Positions 28,749 to 38,700 of a stretch of 64,000 nucleotides of DNA are shown here, in pieces. The notes under the pieces are model-generated. The model saw nothing but the letters and a program-made list of their open reading frames with translations. It did no database searches and had not been told where the DNA came from. This DNA comes from Stieleria neptunia. Lineage in GTDB: Bacteria > Planctomycetota > Planctomycetia > Pirellulales > Pirellulaceae. Positions within the stretch are counted from its first letter, which is position 1. Every line of letters starts with the position of its first letter. Made by a program: the position numbers and the translations under genes. Where the stretch lies: NCBI RefSeq assembly GCF_007754155.1, contig NZ_CP037423.1:2480001-2544000 (forward strand). The letters are read 5' to 3'.

Positions 28749-29810
28749 ATGAAGATCGATCGACACGACCGCGATCAGCCGAAAGGCCCCGTGAAACTCC
28801 GTTTCACGCCGCCGATGCGCCCCTTCGCCTTCGCTTGCGTCCTCGTCGCGATGTTTGTCGCTTCTCCACTCGGTGGACAGCCGCCCCCAGCCGACCCCGC
28901 CCCGCCCATTGAACCTGCTGTCGAAAGTACGGGCGATGGCTCAGGCGATGACTCGGCTGACAGCGTCGCCGACCAGCAGCGCGCCGCCGCACTGATCGAT
29001 CAAGTCATCGATCGCTTGGCCAATGGGGCCGCCTTTGATTGCAAAATTCGACAACGTGTTCGAACCTCCGGCCGCGAAGTGCTCGGCGTCGGGACCTTTC
29101 TGCAGGTCGGCGGCGGCACCGGACAGTTTTCTTTTCAAATCGAAATGCACGATGGCACCGGAAAACATCGTCTGCAACAAATCAGCGACGGACGGCTGGC
29201 CTGGACCCGCACCGAGGTCGCCGGCGTCGTCTCCCTCAGCCGTGTCGATGTGGGTTGGCTGGACGAAGGAGCCCGGACGCTACGCAGGAACGACCGCATC
29301 AAACCGAGCATGATGGTCGGGGGTCCGTGCGAAATGCTGGATAGCATTCGCCGAGACTATGACTTGAAACTCGGCAAAAGCTCGCTCGCCGGACGGTCCC
29401 TGTTGGTCGTCATCGGCACGTTGAAACAAAGTCGACGCGACGAAATCACCGCGCTGGTCAACGGGGCCGAGTTGCCGGCACTGTTTCCCACACGCGTCAA
29501 CGTGGCCATCGCCCAAGACGACGACCCCGAAATCAACTTCGGCAAAGGCCTGCCGATTCGAATCGAGCACTTCAGCGATCCGATCGCCTCGTCCGATGCC
29601 CCCCAACAGGAACTCCGGTCGACGCTCAAAAAACGCCAGATGATCTCGTTGCTGGAATTCTATTCGATTCGTCCCGTTGCCCCTCCCCCGATCCAACGTT
29701 TCCGCTTCGAAAACCAGGACACCGAAATCGATTTCGTCAACGAAACCGGTCGCTACGAAGACCGTTTTAATATCCGTGTCAGCGCCAAAGAACGCGAACG
29801 GTACCGCTGA
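28749..29810 (+). CDS. Exported protein, possibly LolA-like fold
   Basis: 353 aa from ATG 28749. The frame is also open from GTG 28689, and an internal Met right before the signal peptide (MRPFAFACVLVAMFVASPLG) is a third possible start. After a Pro/Asp/Glu-rich linker comes a mostly beta domain (FDCKIRQRVRTSGREVLGVG ... RLQQISDGRLAWT) resembling the outer-membrane lipoprotein-sorting fold, on pattern only. It is divergent from the lipoprotein at 28525 with 223 bp between them. Function unknown. Confidence 0.6.
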   Translation: MKIDRHDRDQPKGPVKLRFTPPMRPFAFACVLVAMFVASPLGGQPPPADPAPPIEPAVESTGDGSGDDSADSVADQQRAAALIDQVIDRLANGAAFDCKIRQRVRTSGREVLGVGTFLQVGGGTGQFSFQIEMHDGTGKHRLQQISDGRLAWTRTEVAGVVSLSRVDVGWLDEGARTLRRNDRIKPSMMVGGPCEMLDSIRRDYDLKLGKSSLAGRSLLVVIGTLKQSRRDEITALVNGAELPALFPTRVNVAIAQDDDPEINFGKGLPIRIEHFSDPIASSDAPQQELRSTLKKRQMISLLEFYSIRPVAPPPIQRFRFENQDTEIDFVNETGRYEDRFNIRVSAKERERYR

Positions 29811-29839
29811 ATCGCCGAACCTCTCGCCCACGCGTTCGC

Positions 29840-32800
29840 TCAATCCCGCTTCAACAATTCCACCAATCGGGGAAAATTCGACCGCTCCGATTCGGGGATG
29901 AACTGCTTCAACAACGCGAGTTTCTTGGAGACGTCCGGATGCGTCTGGATCACGTGCCTGGCGAATGCTCGTTGAGTCTCGCTGAATTCGTCGCCGGAGC
30001 GGATGCCGATCACGTTGCAAAGCGAAAACAGCGAATGCGGGGTGACGTCCATCGCCAACAGTCGCGAGTAAATTGCCGAGGGATATTTCGAGATTTCCGC
30101 CGACTGGGCGAACGCACTCCAATGCGATTTCCACAGACCGGGGGCTTGCTCGAACGCGAACAGGTACGTGATGGCGGCTTGATGATACTTGCGTTCCGAA
30201 GCGAGTTGGTTGGCTCGGGCGACCATCAATTCGGGCGTTAACTGTTCCTGATCAATGGCTTGCTTCCAAATCTGTATCGCCTTCTCACCTTGATCGGCGC
30301 GTTGATACAACTCTGCCAATGCGTCCACGAAGCCATCAGGAATCGGCGCGTCGGGGGTGGTCCCAAGACCGATTCGCCGCTCGAACATCGAAACCAGTTG
30401 GTCAATTCGACCGGCACGGATCAGGATCTCCATCGCTTGGCGAGACACCGCGGACCGTAGAATCTTTCCGTTGGCCATGTGATCTTGAAGGATCGAATAA
30501 GCGACCTCCGACGCCGTGGTGCGATTGCCGTCGATCAACAGGGATTGGGCCATTCGCAGTTGATACAGATCATCTTGTCGCAACAAACGCGACGCCTGCA
30601 TCCTGCTTTGTGGAGCCATGGCCCTCGGACCCGACTGGATGTCCAGCCCCATCTCTGCCACGAGCTTTTCCATCGCCGTGCGCGTGGCATGGTCGACGTG
30701 CAGCGTGAGGATCTGAGCGGCCGTACCGCGAGCCGATTGCAAGGCGCCGAAACGCATCGCCAGATGAAACTTGGCCAGTTCAATTTTCAGCTTCGACTGG
30801 TCATCGGTCGTCTCCATGTTGCTCAGCCGCGCGAACCCTTGGTCGGCTTTGGAGGTTTCCATTTCGAACCGCGCCAACTCGATCTGCAGGTCCACATCCC
30901 CTGGATACCTTTCGCAAAGCCACTGCATCCTCTGGTAACAATCAGCGGGCTGGTGCATCCACCACGCCGCATACGCCGCGACCAACTGGCGCAGTTTCAG
31001 TTCTTGTTCCGGCGCTCCTTCCAAATCACGTTGAAGCTCTATCCACCAACCCTCCGACTGGGAATCCCCGGCGGCGTTCCAACGACGGGAATTGTTATTC
31101 AATGCCAGTTGCTCGATACCGTGAATCAGATAGTCGTCGATCAGATGTTTGGAAAGTGTTGATTGCCAACCGTGCTGCGAAACACGCCGATTGGGGAAGC
31201 TCAAGACCGTCATGGAAGCCGTGGACGTGATGCCCTGTCGTTGGTGGGCTGGTTCGTATTGGCGGACGAGCGAGGCGACGCTGAGTGTTTTCTGGTTCAG
31301 CGTGTTTCGATGAGTGCAGTGGGCCAACCAGGCATCAAGGAGAGCCGTCTGATGGCGCCGTTGGAATTCGAGTTCCGAGGGCACGGTGGGTGCAAGGAGC
31401 CAGGTGATGACTTTGTTGGCCTGCAATTCTTTCAGCAAATCGGGTTGTGGATCGCGGCGTGCGATGTCGGTCAACCCGGCGACAAGTTTGTCGGCATGGG
31501 GCACGTCGTTGTCCCAAAGCGCCAATTGGATATCCGCGATGGCAACCATCAAACGGTTCGGTTGCTGCGCGGGATCACGATTCAGTGTCGGACTTTCCTT
31601 TCCGGCGAGCCGAAACTCACGCATCATGGTGCGATGCAATTCGAGCGTTTCCCCGATCTGCTTCGTCGTCACGACGCCCGCACGTCGCATTTGCTGCCGT
31701 GCCGCGACAACCTTTGCCAAGATTGCCAGTTGGCGGTCATCGAGTGACTTCAGGCGGCGCGACGACCCATCGCCTTCAACGCTCAGACGCTTCTTCCTGG
31801 TTTCTAATGCCTTACGCCATGCCGGGTGCTCCCCTGTCGGGTCCACTTCCGCCATTCTCCAAAACAACGATTCCGGTGGGCCGCCGGATGTACCGGTCAG
31901 CGAGTTCTTTAGACCATAAAATGCGAGCTTCTCTTCGAGCTTGCCCAGATCATCGATCTGATCCAGCGGCGGCAGGGGGAACAATTCGTCAATGACTTCG
32001 TGCGGCGTTTGCTGTTTGCCGTCGCGGGCGTTCTGTTTGCAGCGGCCAAGCACACTGATCGCACGACAGATCCAGCGCGCTTGATGGAAGTCTTCCGGGA
32101 TCATGTAATCCTTGACGACGGGCGGCACCGGGACACCGACGGCACGGGGCGAGTCCACTTTTCCCAGCAAGTTACCCAGGAAATACGTGAAGCTACGTTT
32201 CGGTACCGTGACCGTGCCCGCATTGGCCCTGCTGGAACGACTGACTTTCGCGGGCAATCGAATTGTGTAGTTGCCCGACAAACCCGTGCCGGATGCCTGA
32301 GAGCCTAGGCATGGGGGCGGTGTATCGAGCCGCATGTCCAACGTGTCAAACTCGCCGGCCATGCGGATCGCTTCGGCGAAACGAGCGTCGTCGGTGTCGC
32401 CGGCGGTTTTGAACAGCAATTGAGTATGAACACACTGGATTCCCCACCACGCCGGTTCACCTGCGGTCACGATCCGGCACAGTTCGATGGCCTGTTGGTG
32501 ACTCCGATTGGCCGCGCGATCGATGATCTTCATCGCCCGTTGTGGATCGGTTGTGACCGCCAGTTCGCGTGCGAACAATTCGAAAGGATCTGAATGGCCG
32601 CATTGGGCATGAAGTTCCGCCAACAAGTCATAGTCGTCCGGTGTGCCCTTCAGGTCGGTCAATCGACGCTGATACTCCATCGCGGCCTGGAAATCTGACA
32701 CCGCCATCAGACAGGTGACGGTCTGGCGGATCAGATCATCATCGTTCGGGTTTTGATCCACCAATTGCCGCAACAGAAATCCCGCACGTTTGAAATTGCC

Positions 32801-35215
32801 GATCGATTGCCAAAACGATGCGATCATCCGCTGCGTGTGGTAACGGTCCTTGGTCGCCAACGCAAATTGTTCCAGGCGTCTTAGCAGCTGCCCCGATTCT
32901 CCACGCCGCTCGTACAGTGGAACCAACAATTCCAGCAGCTCGTGACGACGATCCCAATCGCGTTCCAGTTCGATCGCTTCCCAATACAGTTGGATCGCCG
33001 GATCGGTCTGGAACCGTTCGGCGTAGTGCTTGGCCAACGTCAGCCGGTTCAGATTGTCTCGCGGCGCCAAATCGATCGCGTTTCGCAGTGCCGCAACCGC
33101 TTCTTCATCGCGACCGAGTGCGAACGCCAGTTCGGCATAGATTCGATAGGAATCAGGTGCACCCGGAGCGACGCGGATCAAGGCGCCGGCGGCGTCGATC
33201 GCTTGGTCCAAATCGCCGAGTTCGTTGTGCAGCGTCACGATCCGACGCCGGTACGTTGTCTGGAACCTTCGGTCCAATTCCGCCAAACGCTCGAAATAGC
33301 GGATCGCGTCCATTCGCCGCTGTTGTTGCTCGGCGGTCTCCGCCGCAACGAGTAGTGTTGCGACATCGTCGGGCGCCTGCTCGGCCGCGGCTTCGATCGT
33401 CAGGGCGGCGCGGGACAATTGATTGTCGGCAAGGTACAGCAACGCCAGAAGCAAGCGGTTCTTGACCGAGGGTTCCTGATCGGCGGTTTCTGCGATCTTT
33501 TCTCTCAGTATTCCGGCTTCGGTGTAGGCCGTGATTTGGTCACGAAGCACGTGTTGACGCTCGTCTCGCGTTTCGGCGATCGACTCGGCCGCCTCCAGTT
33601 GCGCGATGGCTTGGCGGTAGGCTTTCGCGTCCAGCAGGGCACGGGCGTAGCGGAGCTGTTGATTGAAAGTCAGATCGAACGACGACGCCTCCTGCCACGC
33701 CTGGAGTGATTGAGAGTTGAACTTGAACGCCGCAAAGATTTCCGCCAACCGAATCAACGACTCGCGATTCCGCCGCGGCCCGGCCGCGATCGATCGCCAT
33801 ACTTCGATGGCCTCGTCCTTCCGCTTAAGTGAATGAAGCTGTTCACCCAGGTATTCGCGATAGGGTGTCGAATCGGGGGCCAGTTCGACCGCTTTGCGGT
33901 ACAGGGCAATGGCGTGTTCCGTGCGGTTGATACCGGCCAGCAATTTGGCGACGCGGACATGCAGAACCGGATCATCGGGACGCGACTTCAATAGGCGTTC
34001 CCAGACGGCAACCGCGGCGTCACGTCGTTCGTCGACTTTCCGGTCCGCGTCACGTAACAACAGACGGCCCCAGCGAATGAAGTGATCGGGGTTGTTGGGG
34101 TCTAGACGGACCAGGGCTTCGAACTGCGGTGATGTTTCTGCCGGACGATCGGCGCGATCCAGAATATCGATCAAGGCCAGACGTGCGGCAACGTCGCCCG
34201 GAGCCCGATCGACGGCGGTCTGCATCGTCTGTCGGGCCAGATCCAAACGCCCGGCAAGTGTTTGGATTTGACCCAGTCGAATCCGCAACGACAGGTCATC
34301 GGGCAACCTTTCCACCTCCGCGGAATAAAACTCGATCAGTGCATCGAATGAGCCATCGTGGAGCAATCCCGCCTCCAGCCGATCACGGACATCGCGATAC
34401 AGCCAACTGCCCGGACGTAGTCGCCGCAACAGGGATTTTAATTGTTCGTTCGCCAGTTCGGGGCGATCGAGCAGACGCTGCAATTCCGCCGTCTGGATTT
34501 GAAAACGAAGTTTCTGTTCGGCGTGCTCCGTCTTGCGCACCAGTTGGGTGTATTGTTCCAAGGCCGGTTCGTACAGTCTTTCATTGACCAAGTGACGGGC
34601 GACCCGTTCAGCGATCGTTTGATCGCCGGGGAACTGTTGTTCGAGTTGTTTCCACGTTCGGATCGCTTTATCTTGGTGGCCCGATTGAGCATAGAGTCGA
34701 CCGAGTTGCAGGTAGATGTCCACCGCGTCGACGCGTCCGGGGCCTCGTTCGATCGAGCGTTTCATGGCCTCGGTCGCTTCGTCGGTTTTCCCCGTCGCTT
34801 GTAACGCCTTTCCCAAATGAAAGCTCGCCAGGGCGTTGTTTTCCAACCAGCGTTCGGCCTTGCCGAGCGCCCCGATCGCATCGTCGTACAAGCCGCGGCG
34901 GAGCTGAATCAACCCGAGCGTCATCTGACGCTCACCGGCACGCTCGGCGGTTTCGGCGACGTCGAGCGATCGAAGGAAATCGTCGAGCGTGCGATTTTGC
35001 AGATGGTGGCTGTACACGCGATCGAGCGCGATTCCCGGTCTCGGCCGCCGCAGCAGCACCTCGGTGAATCGCTCGATCGCCTGGTCAGCCTCGGCAGCCG
35101 GGCGTTGGGCCAGGACGCCACATCGATCGGAAAAGAGCATGCCACAGATCGTGAGCAGACAGACCAGCAGGGCAACACGCGGCGATCGGATTCGAGAGCG
35201 ATTGTTTTGCGTCAT
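29840..35215 (-). CDS. Giant exported TPR protein, paralogue A
   Basis: 1791 aa from ATG at 35215, where the signal peptide begins (RVALLVCLLTICGMLFSDRC). From residue about 60 to 870 the protein is helical tetratricopeptide-type repeats (for example GLIQLRRGLYDDAIGALGKA, DIYLQLGRLYAQSGHQDKAI, YREYLGEQLHSLKRKDEAIE). A central non-TPR section (about 920-1100) has a beta-rich, Gly/Ser/Thr stretch. Helical repeats resume to the C-terminus. The whole length is paralogous to 35733-42455 (both have RPRPGIALDRVY / NPRPGTALDRVY near the start). It probably acts as a periplasmic scaffold. Partners unknown. Confidence 0.75.
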   Translation of the reverse strand: MTQNNRSRIRSPRVALLVCLLTICGMLFSDRCGVLAQRPAAEADQAIERFTEVLLRRPRPGIALDRVYSHHLQNRTLDDFLRSLDVAETAERAGERQMTLGLIQLRRGLYDDAIGALGKAERWLENNALASFHLGKALQATGKTDEATEAMKRSIERGPGRVDAVDIYLQLGRLYAQSGHQDKAIRTWKQLEQQFPGDQTIAERVARHLVNERLYEPALEQYTQLVRKTEHAEQKLRFQIQTAELQRLLDRPELANEQLKSLLRRLRPGSWLYRDVRDRLEAGLLHDGSFDALIEFYSAEVERLPDDLSLRIRLGQIQTLAGRLDLARQTMQTAVDRAPGDVAARLALIDILDRADRPAETSPQFEALVRLDPNNPDHFIRWGRLLLRDADRKVDERRDAAVAVWERLLKSRPDDPVLHVRVAKLLAGINRTEHAIALYRKAVELAPDSTPYREYLGEQLHSLKRKDEAIEVWRSIAAGPRRNRESLIRLAEIFAAFKFNSQSLQAWQEASSFDLTFNQQLRYARALLDAKAYRQAIAQLEAAESIAETRDERQHVLRDQITAYTEAGILREKIAETADQEPSVKNRLLLALLYLADNQLSRAALTIEAAAEQAPDDVATLLVAAETAEQQQRRMDAIRYFERLAELDRRFQTTYRRRIVTLHNELGDLDQAIDAAGALIRVAPGAPDSYRIYAELAFALGRDEEAVAALRNAIDLAPRDNLNRLTLAKHYAERFQTDPAIQLYWEAIELERDWDRRHELLELLVPLYERRGESGQLLRRLEQFALATKDRYHTQRMIASFWQSIGNFKRAGFLLRQLVDQNPNDDDLIRQTVTCLMAVSDFQAAMEYQRRLTDLKGTPDDYDLLAELHAQCGHSDPFELFARELAVTTDPQRAMKIIDRAANRSHQQAIELCRIVTAGEPAWWGIQCVHTQLLFKTAGDTDDARFAEAIRMAGEFDTLDMRLDTPPPCLGSQASGTGLSGNYTIRLPAKVSRSSRANAGTVTVPKRSFTYFLGNLLGKVDSPRAVGVPVPPVVKDYMIPEDFHQARWICRAISVLGRCKQNARDGKQQTPHEVIDELFPLPPLDQIDDLGKLEEKLAFYGLKNSLTGTSGGPPESLFWRMAEVDPTGEHPAWRKALETRKKRLSVEGDGSSRRLKSLDDRQLAILAKVVAARQQMRRAGVVTTKQIGETLELHRTMMREFRLAGKESPTLNRDPAQQPNRLMVAIADIQLALWDNDVPHADKLVAGLTDIARRDPQPDLLKELQANKVITWLLAPTVPSELEFQRRHQTALLDAWLAHCTHRNTLNQKTLSVASLVRQYEPAHQRQGITSTASMTVLSFPNRRVSQHGWQSTLSKHLIDDYLIHGIEQLALNNNSRRWNAAGDSQSEGWWIELQRDLEGAPEQELKLRQLVAAYAAWWMHQPADCYQRMQWLCERYPGDVDLQIELARFEMETSKADQGFARLSNMETTDDQSKLKIELAKFHLAMRFGALQSARGTAAQILTLHVDHATRTAMEKLVAEMGLDIQSGPRAMAPQSRMQASRLLRQDDLYQLRMAQSLLIDGNRTTASEVAYSILQDHMANGKILRSAVSRQAMEILIRAGRIDQLVSMFERRIGLGTTPDAPIPDGFVDALAELYQRADQGEKAIQIWKQAIDQEQLTPELMVARANQLASERKYHQAAITYLFAFEQAPGLWKSHWSAFAQSAEISKYPSAIYSRLLAMDVTPHSLFSLCNVIGIRSGDEFSETQRAFARHVIQTHPDVSKKLALLKQFIPESERSNFPRLVELLKRD

Positions 35216-35732
35216 CGTCGTGGAAATTCCTCTCCGAACTGCGCCGCTGCGACATCGATACGAGCACGACAATCAACGATTGTACCGATTCAGCGTACCA
35301 AGATCACGCGCCACTGGCTGACCAGCATGTCGATTGAATCGGGATTTGCGGAGTCAATGGTGAGCCGCTGGCCGTCAGGCCTCGGGCGTGCGTCTGGATG
35401 CCCGGCCGCTTACGCGTCGCGGCTCACTCAATCAACAGACCGTGACGCTTCCCGCTGGGGGCGGCGGGTGCAAGCTGAAGCTTGCAGGGGTCGCAAGCTG
35501 GAAGCTTACGCCACTTGTGCCGGTTGCTGACCGGGCTGTTGATTGATTCGGGATCTGCGGAGTCAATGGTGAGCCGCTGGCCGTCAGGCCTCGGGCGGGC
35601 GCCGAAATGCCCGGCCGCTGACGCGTCGCGGCTCACTCAATCAACAGACCGTGACGCTTCCCCCTGGGGACGGCGGGTGCAAGCTGAGGCTTGCAGGGGT
35701 CGCAAGCTGGAAGCTTACGCCACTTGTGCCGG
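35216..35732. other. Gap between the TPR paralogues, mostly a duplicated repeat
   Basis: 35332-35732 is two direct copies of a 200-bp repeat. 35216-35331 should hold the promoter of paralogue A. No gene is seen. Confidence 0.6.
35332..35732. repeat. Direct repeat, two copies of about 200 bp
   Basis: Copies start at 35332 and 35541 and are about 93-95% alike by eye. Shared words include GAGTCAATGGTGAGCCGCTGG, CGCGGCTCACTCAATCAACA and CAAGCTGGAAGCTTACGCCA. Each contains a long stem (AGTCAATGGTGAGCCGC versus GCGGCTCACTCAATCAAC). The last word recurs at 4191 and 10294. Confidence 0.85.
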
Positions 35733-38700
35733 TCAGCGAGCGGCGGGGGCGTCGTCGCGATGATGGAGGCCCGTCAGCACCGACAGGGCTGCCTGGTCAC
35801 CGTTTTCGTCCGCAATTTCAACCAACCGCGCGATCATTTGCTCCAATGCCGCGTCGACGGATTCGACGTCGCTCCTCTCGATCGCCGTCAATGCCAGGAC
35901 CCATTCACGCAACGGACCCGCTTTCAACCGTGTCTCCGTAGGCAACGTTTGCAGGCATTCATCGACCAGGTCGCTCAAATCGTCCGGCCTGACGACCGAC
36001 GCCAACATCAGACGGGCGGGAAGATTGGATGAGGGTTGCTTTTCGCCATCGGCGATGCGATCGAATTCTGTGAGCAGTTTCTGGCATGCATCGCGTCCGG
36101 CCGGAGTCTCTGAGGCCGTTCGGATTGCCAGCTCGAACAGGCAATCCCGTGGAGTCTCGGTCAAGCGGTCCAGCTTGGTTGCGTACAGATCCACAGGGGC
36201 CTCCTGAACGCCGGCCAACAGATCAGCCCGCATTGCATTGACGTACAAGATGGCGTTTTCGGCATCGACGGATTCGATCGCGGATTCAAGGCGAGTTTCC
36301 AAAATCCTTTGATGATTTCGCCCCTGGCTGTATCGTCTGGCCAATTGGAACACCAGGGGCTGGTCCAGGAAACGCCGACAGATTCCGGCGGCATCGATCG
36401 GGAAACCGGATTCGAACAGGTGCTCAGCGAGGTGCGCCGCGACCTGCAATTGCCGATTCTCTCGCACGCCCGTGGTGCGCGGATACTCCCACGTGCGGAG
36501 TCGCTGCAGCCAACCGCGTCGGGCCAGATCGCCCCGTCCGACTTTGACGTAGGCGCGAAACAGTTGATCCAGTGGCGAGCCGACGGGATGTGATGCGACG
36601 GGATCCGATGGCGAATGGCGAACCGCGGCCTGAAAGATTCCGATTTGCAGCATCGCTTTCTGATCGATCGGATCGAGTGTTTCGATCAGTTGGCCGGTTT
36701 GCCAAAGCAGTCCGGCGGGAATGTTTCCTGCCGGAGACGCCGTGATCGCTGCATCCAAGCGAGGCGGAACCATCGCGCGAATCCGCTCCGCCGCCGCACC
36801 CCGTGTCTCCTCGGCATGCAGTTCATAAACGGCCTTCAGAAACTCGCCATTCGCCTGAGTGTCCTCCGACGCTGAGACATCGACCGCCATGAGAAACCGT
36901 TGCGACGCTTGGTCATCGCGATGCAACAGATCCATCAGATCGCTCAACACGCCTGGAACGATTCCCGATTCGTTCCACCCCCGCATGCTCCAAAGTGGCG
37001 AATCGTGGCGAAAGGCATCCCGTGAGGTGATGGCATCGACCATCATCGAGGTCAATTCGGGAATCTGCTTCCGTTCGGATTTTGGAATCGCAGCCAACAG
37101 CACGTCCAATTGTGTGGCGGCTTGGGGATGGTTCACGACATGCTGGGCAAAGCGTCGCCGAGCCTCGCTGAACGGCCCCGATCCGGGAATCCGGATCACG
37201 CTGCAGGCGGATTCGAGGGGGAACGATCGGATGTCGATTCGACAAAGGTGATCAAACAGAATCTCTTGCGAGGTCGACATCGACGCCGCGCGAGTGAACA
37301 CATTCCAGTGACTCTGCCATTGTTTCGGATCGCGCTCGAACGCGACCAAATATAGCACCGCGGCGTGATGGAATTTCTGTTTGCCTCGCAGCGAACTCGC
37401 CCGCCTGATGATTTGGCGCGGCGTCAGCTTCTCCGATTCGATCGTCTGTTCCCAGAGCCGGCCGGCGAGTTCCGGTTCCCCAGCGGCGACATACAAATCG
37501 GCGAGTTCTTCGCGATAGACACTCGAGTTCGGAGAGGACTCGAGTTTACGCTTGGTCGTGGTGATCAGGGGCTGCAAGCGGTTCGTCTGGGCCAGGATCT
37601 GGATCGCTTGACGCCGTGTACCGGTTCGGTTTGCCTTGCGTGGGTCTTGTTGGCGATGGATGACCGAATAGGCGACTTCCGACGCGGTGATAAAATTACC
37701 CGATTCGAGCAGCGATTGCGCCAACTGGATTTGTTCGACAGCATCCGCCACGGGATTGCGGATGGGGACGCGATTCGGGGCGGGGGCGACGGGCTGTTTC
37801 CTGATCGCCTGCTGCAACGAAGCGACCGATGCGTTTTTCGAATGGATCGATTCCAATTGTTTCGTCAGGAATGTTCGCGTGTCGTCATCCATCGGCCGAG
37901 CGAGTAGCTGTCTGGCGGTGGAACGAACGAGGTCATCGTTGCCCGCCTGTGCGGCCAGAATCACGCGTGCCAATTCGACTTGTTGGCGGGCTGAATCGTC
38001 CGTGGTTTTGATTTGATCGAGACGTTCGAATGCTTTAGCCGGTTGCTCGGTGACCACGGCCAGACGCGCCGCTTCGATTTGCAAGTCGAGATCGTCGGGG
38101 AACTCATCGGCCAGCGTTTCCAGCTGGACAAAACAATCCAGCGGCCGTTGGTCCCACCACGCCGCGAACGCAGCAAGAATCCGCCGCAATTTCAACTCGT
38201 GCGGCGTTGCACCCTCGAGCGGCTCGACCAACCTTTGCAGAAAATCGTCCGGGACCGAAAGGATGGTCGATGAGGATCCTCTCACAGACTGCTTTGGAAT
38301 CAGCGGCAGCACTCCCCGCAACAGATTGGCCTCGATCAATCGCTTCGATAGTGGCAGCTGCAGTTTGAAAAGTTCATAGCGTGGCGGGTGCAGACCCGGC
38401 AACAACACCGGAGTCACGATTTGCAGCTGGTCACCACCAAACAATTCTGACGGGGGCAGACCTTGGCGGTAAAGAATCGACCAGCGCGACCAATGCGCGA
38501 TCCAAGCATCGGCCAGCAGTTGTCGATGGCGGATCACGAAGGCTTGTTCGTCGTCACTGTTTGGCGAGACGATCCACGGCACCACTTGGTCGGTCATCGA
38601 TCTGCCGGGGCGACTGGACCTGGCGATCTGGACCAAATCGGCGGCTTTTTCATCCGCCAGTGTGAAAGCGTTTTCCCACAATGCTGCTTGGATTTCTGCG

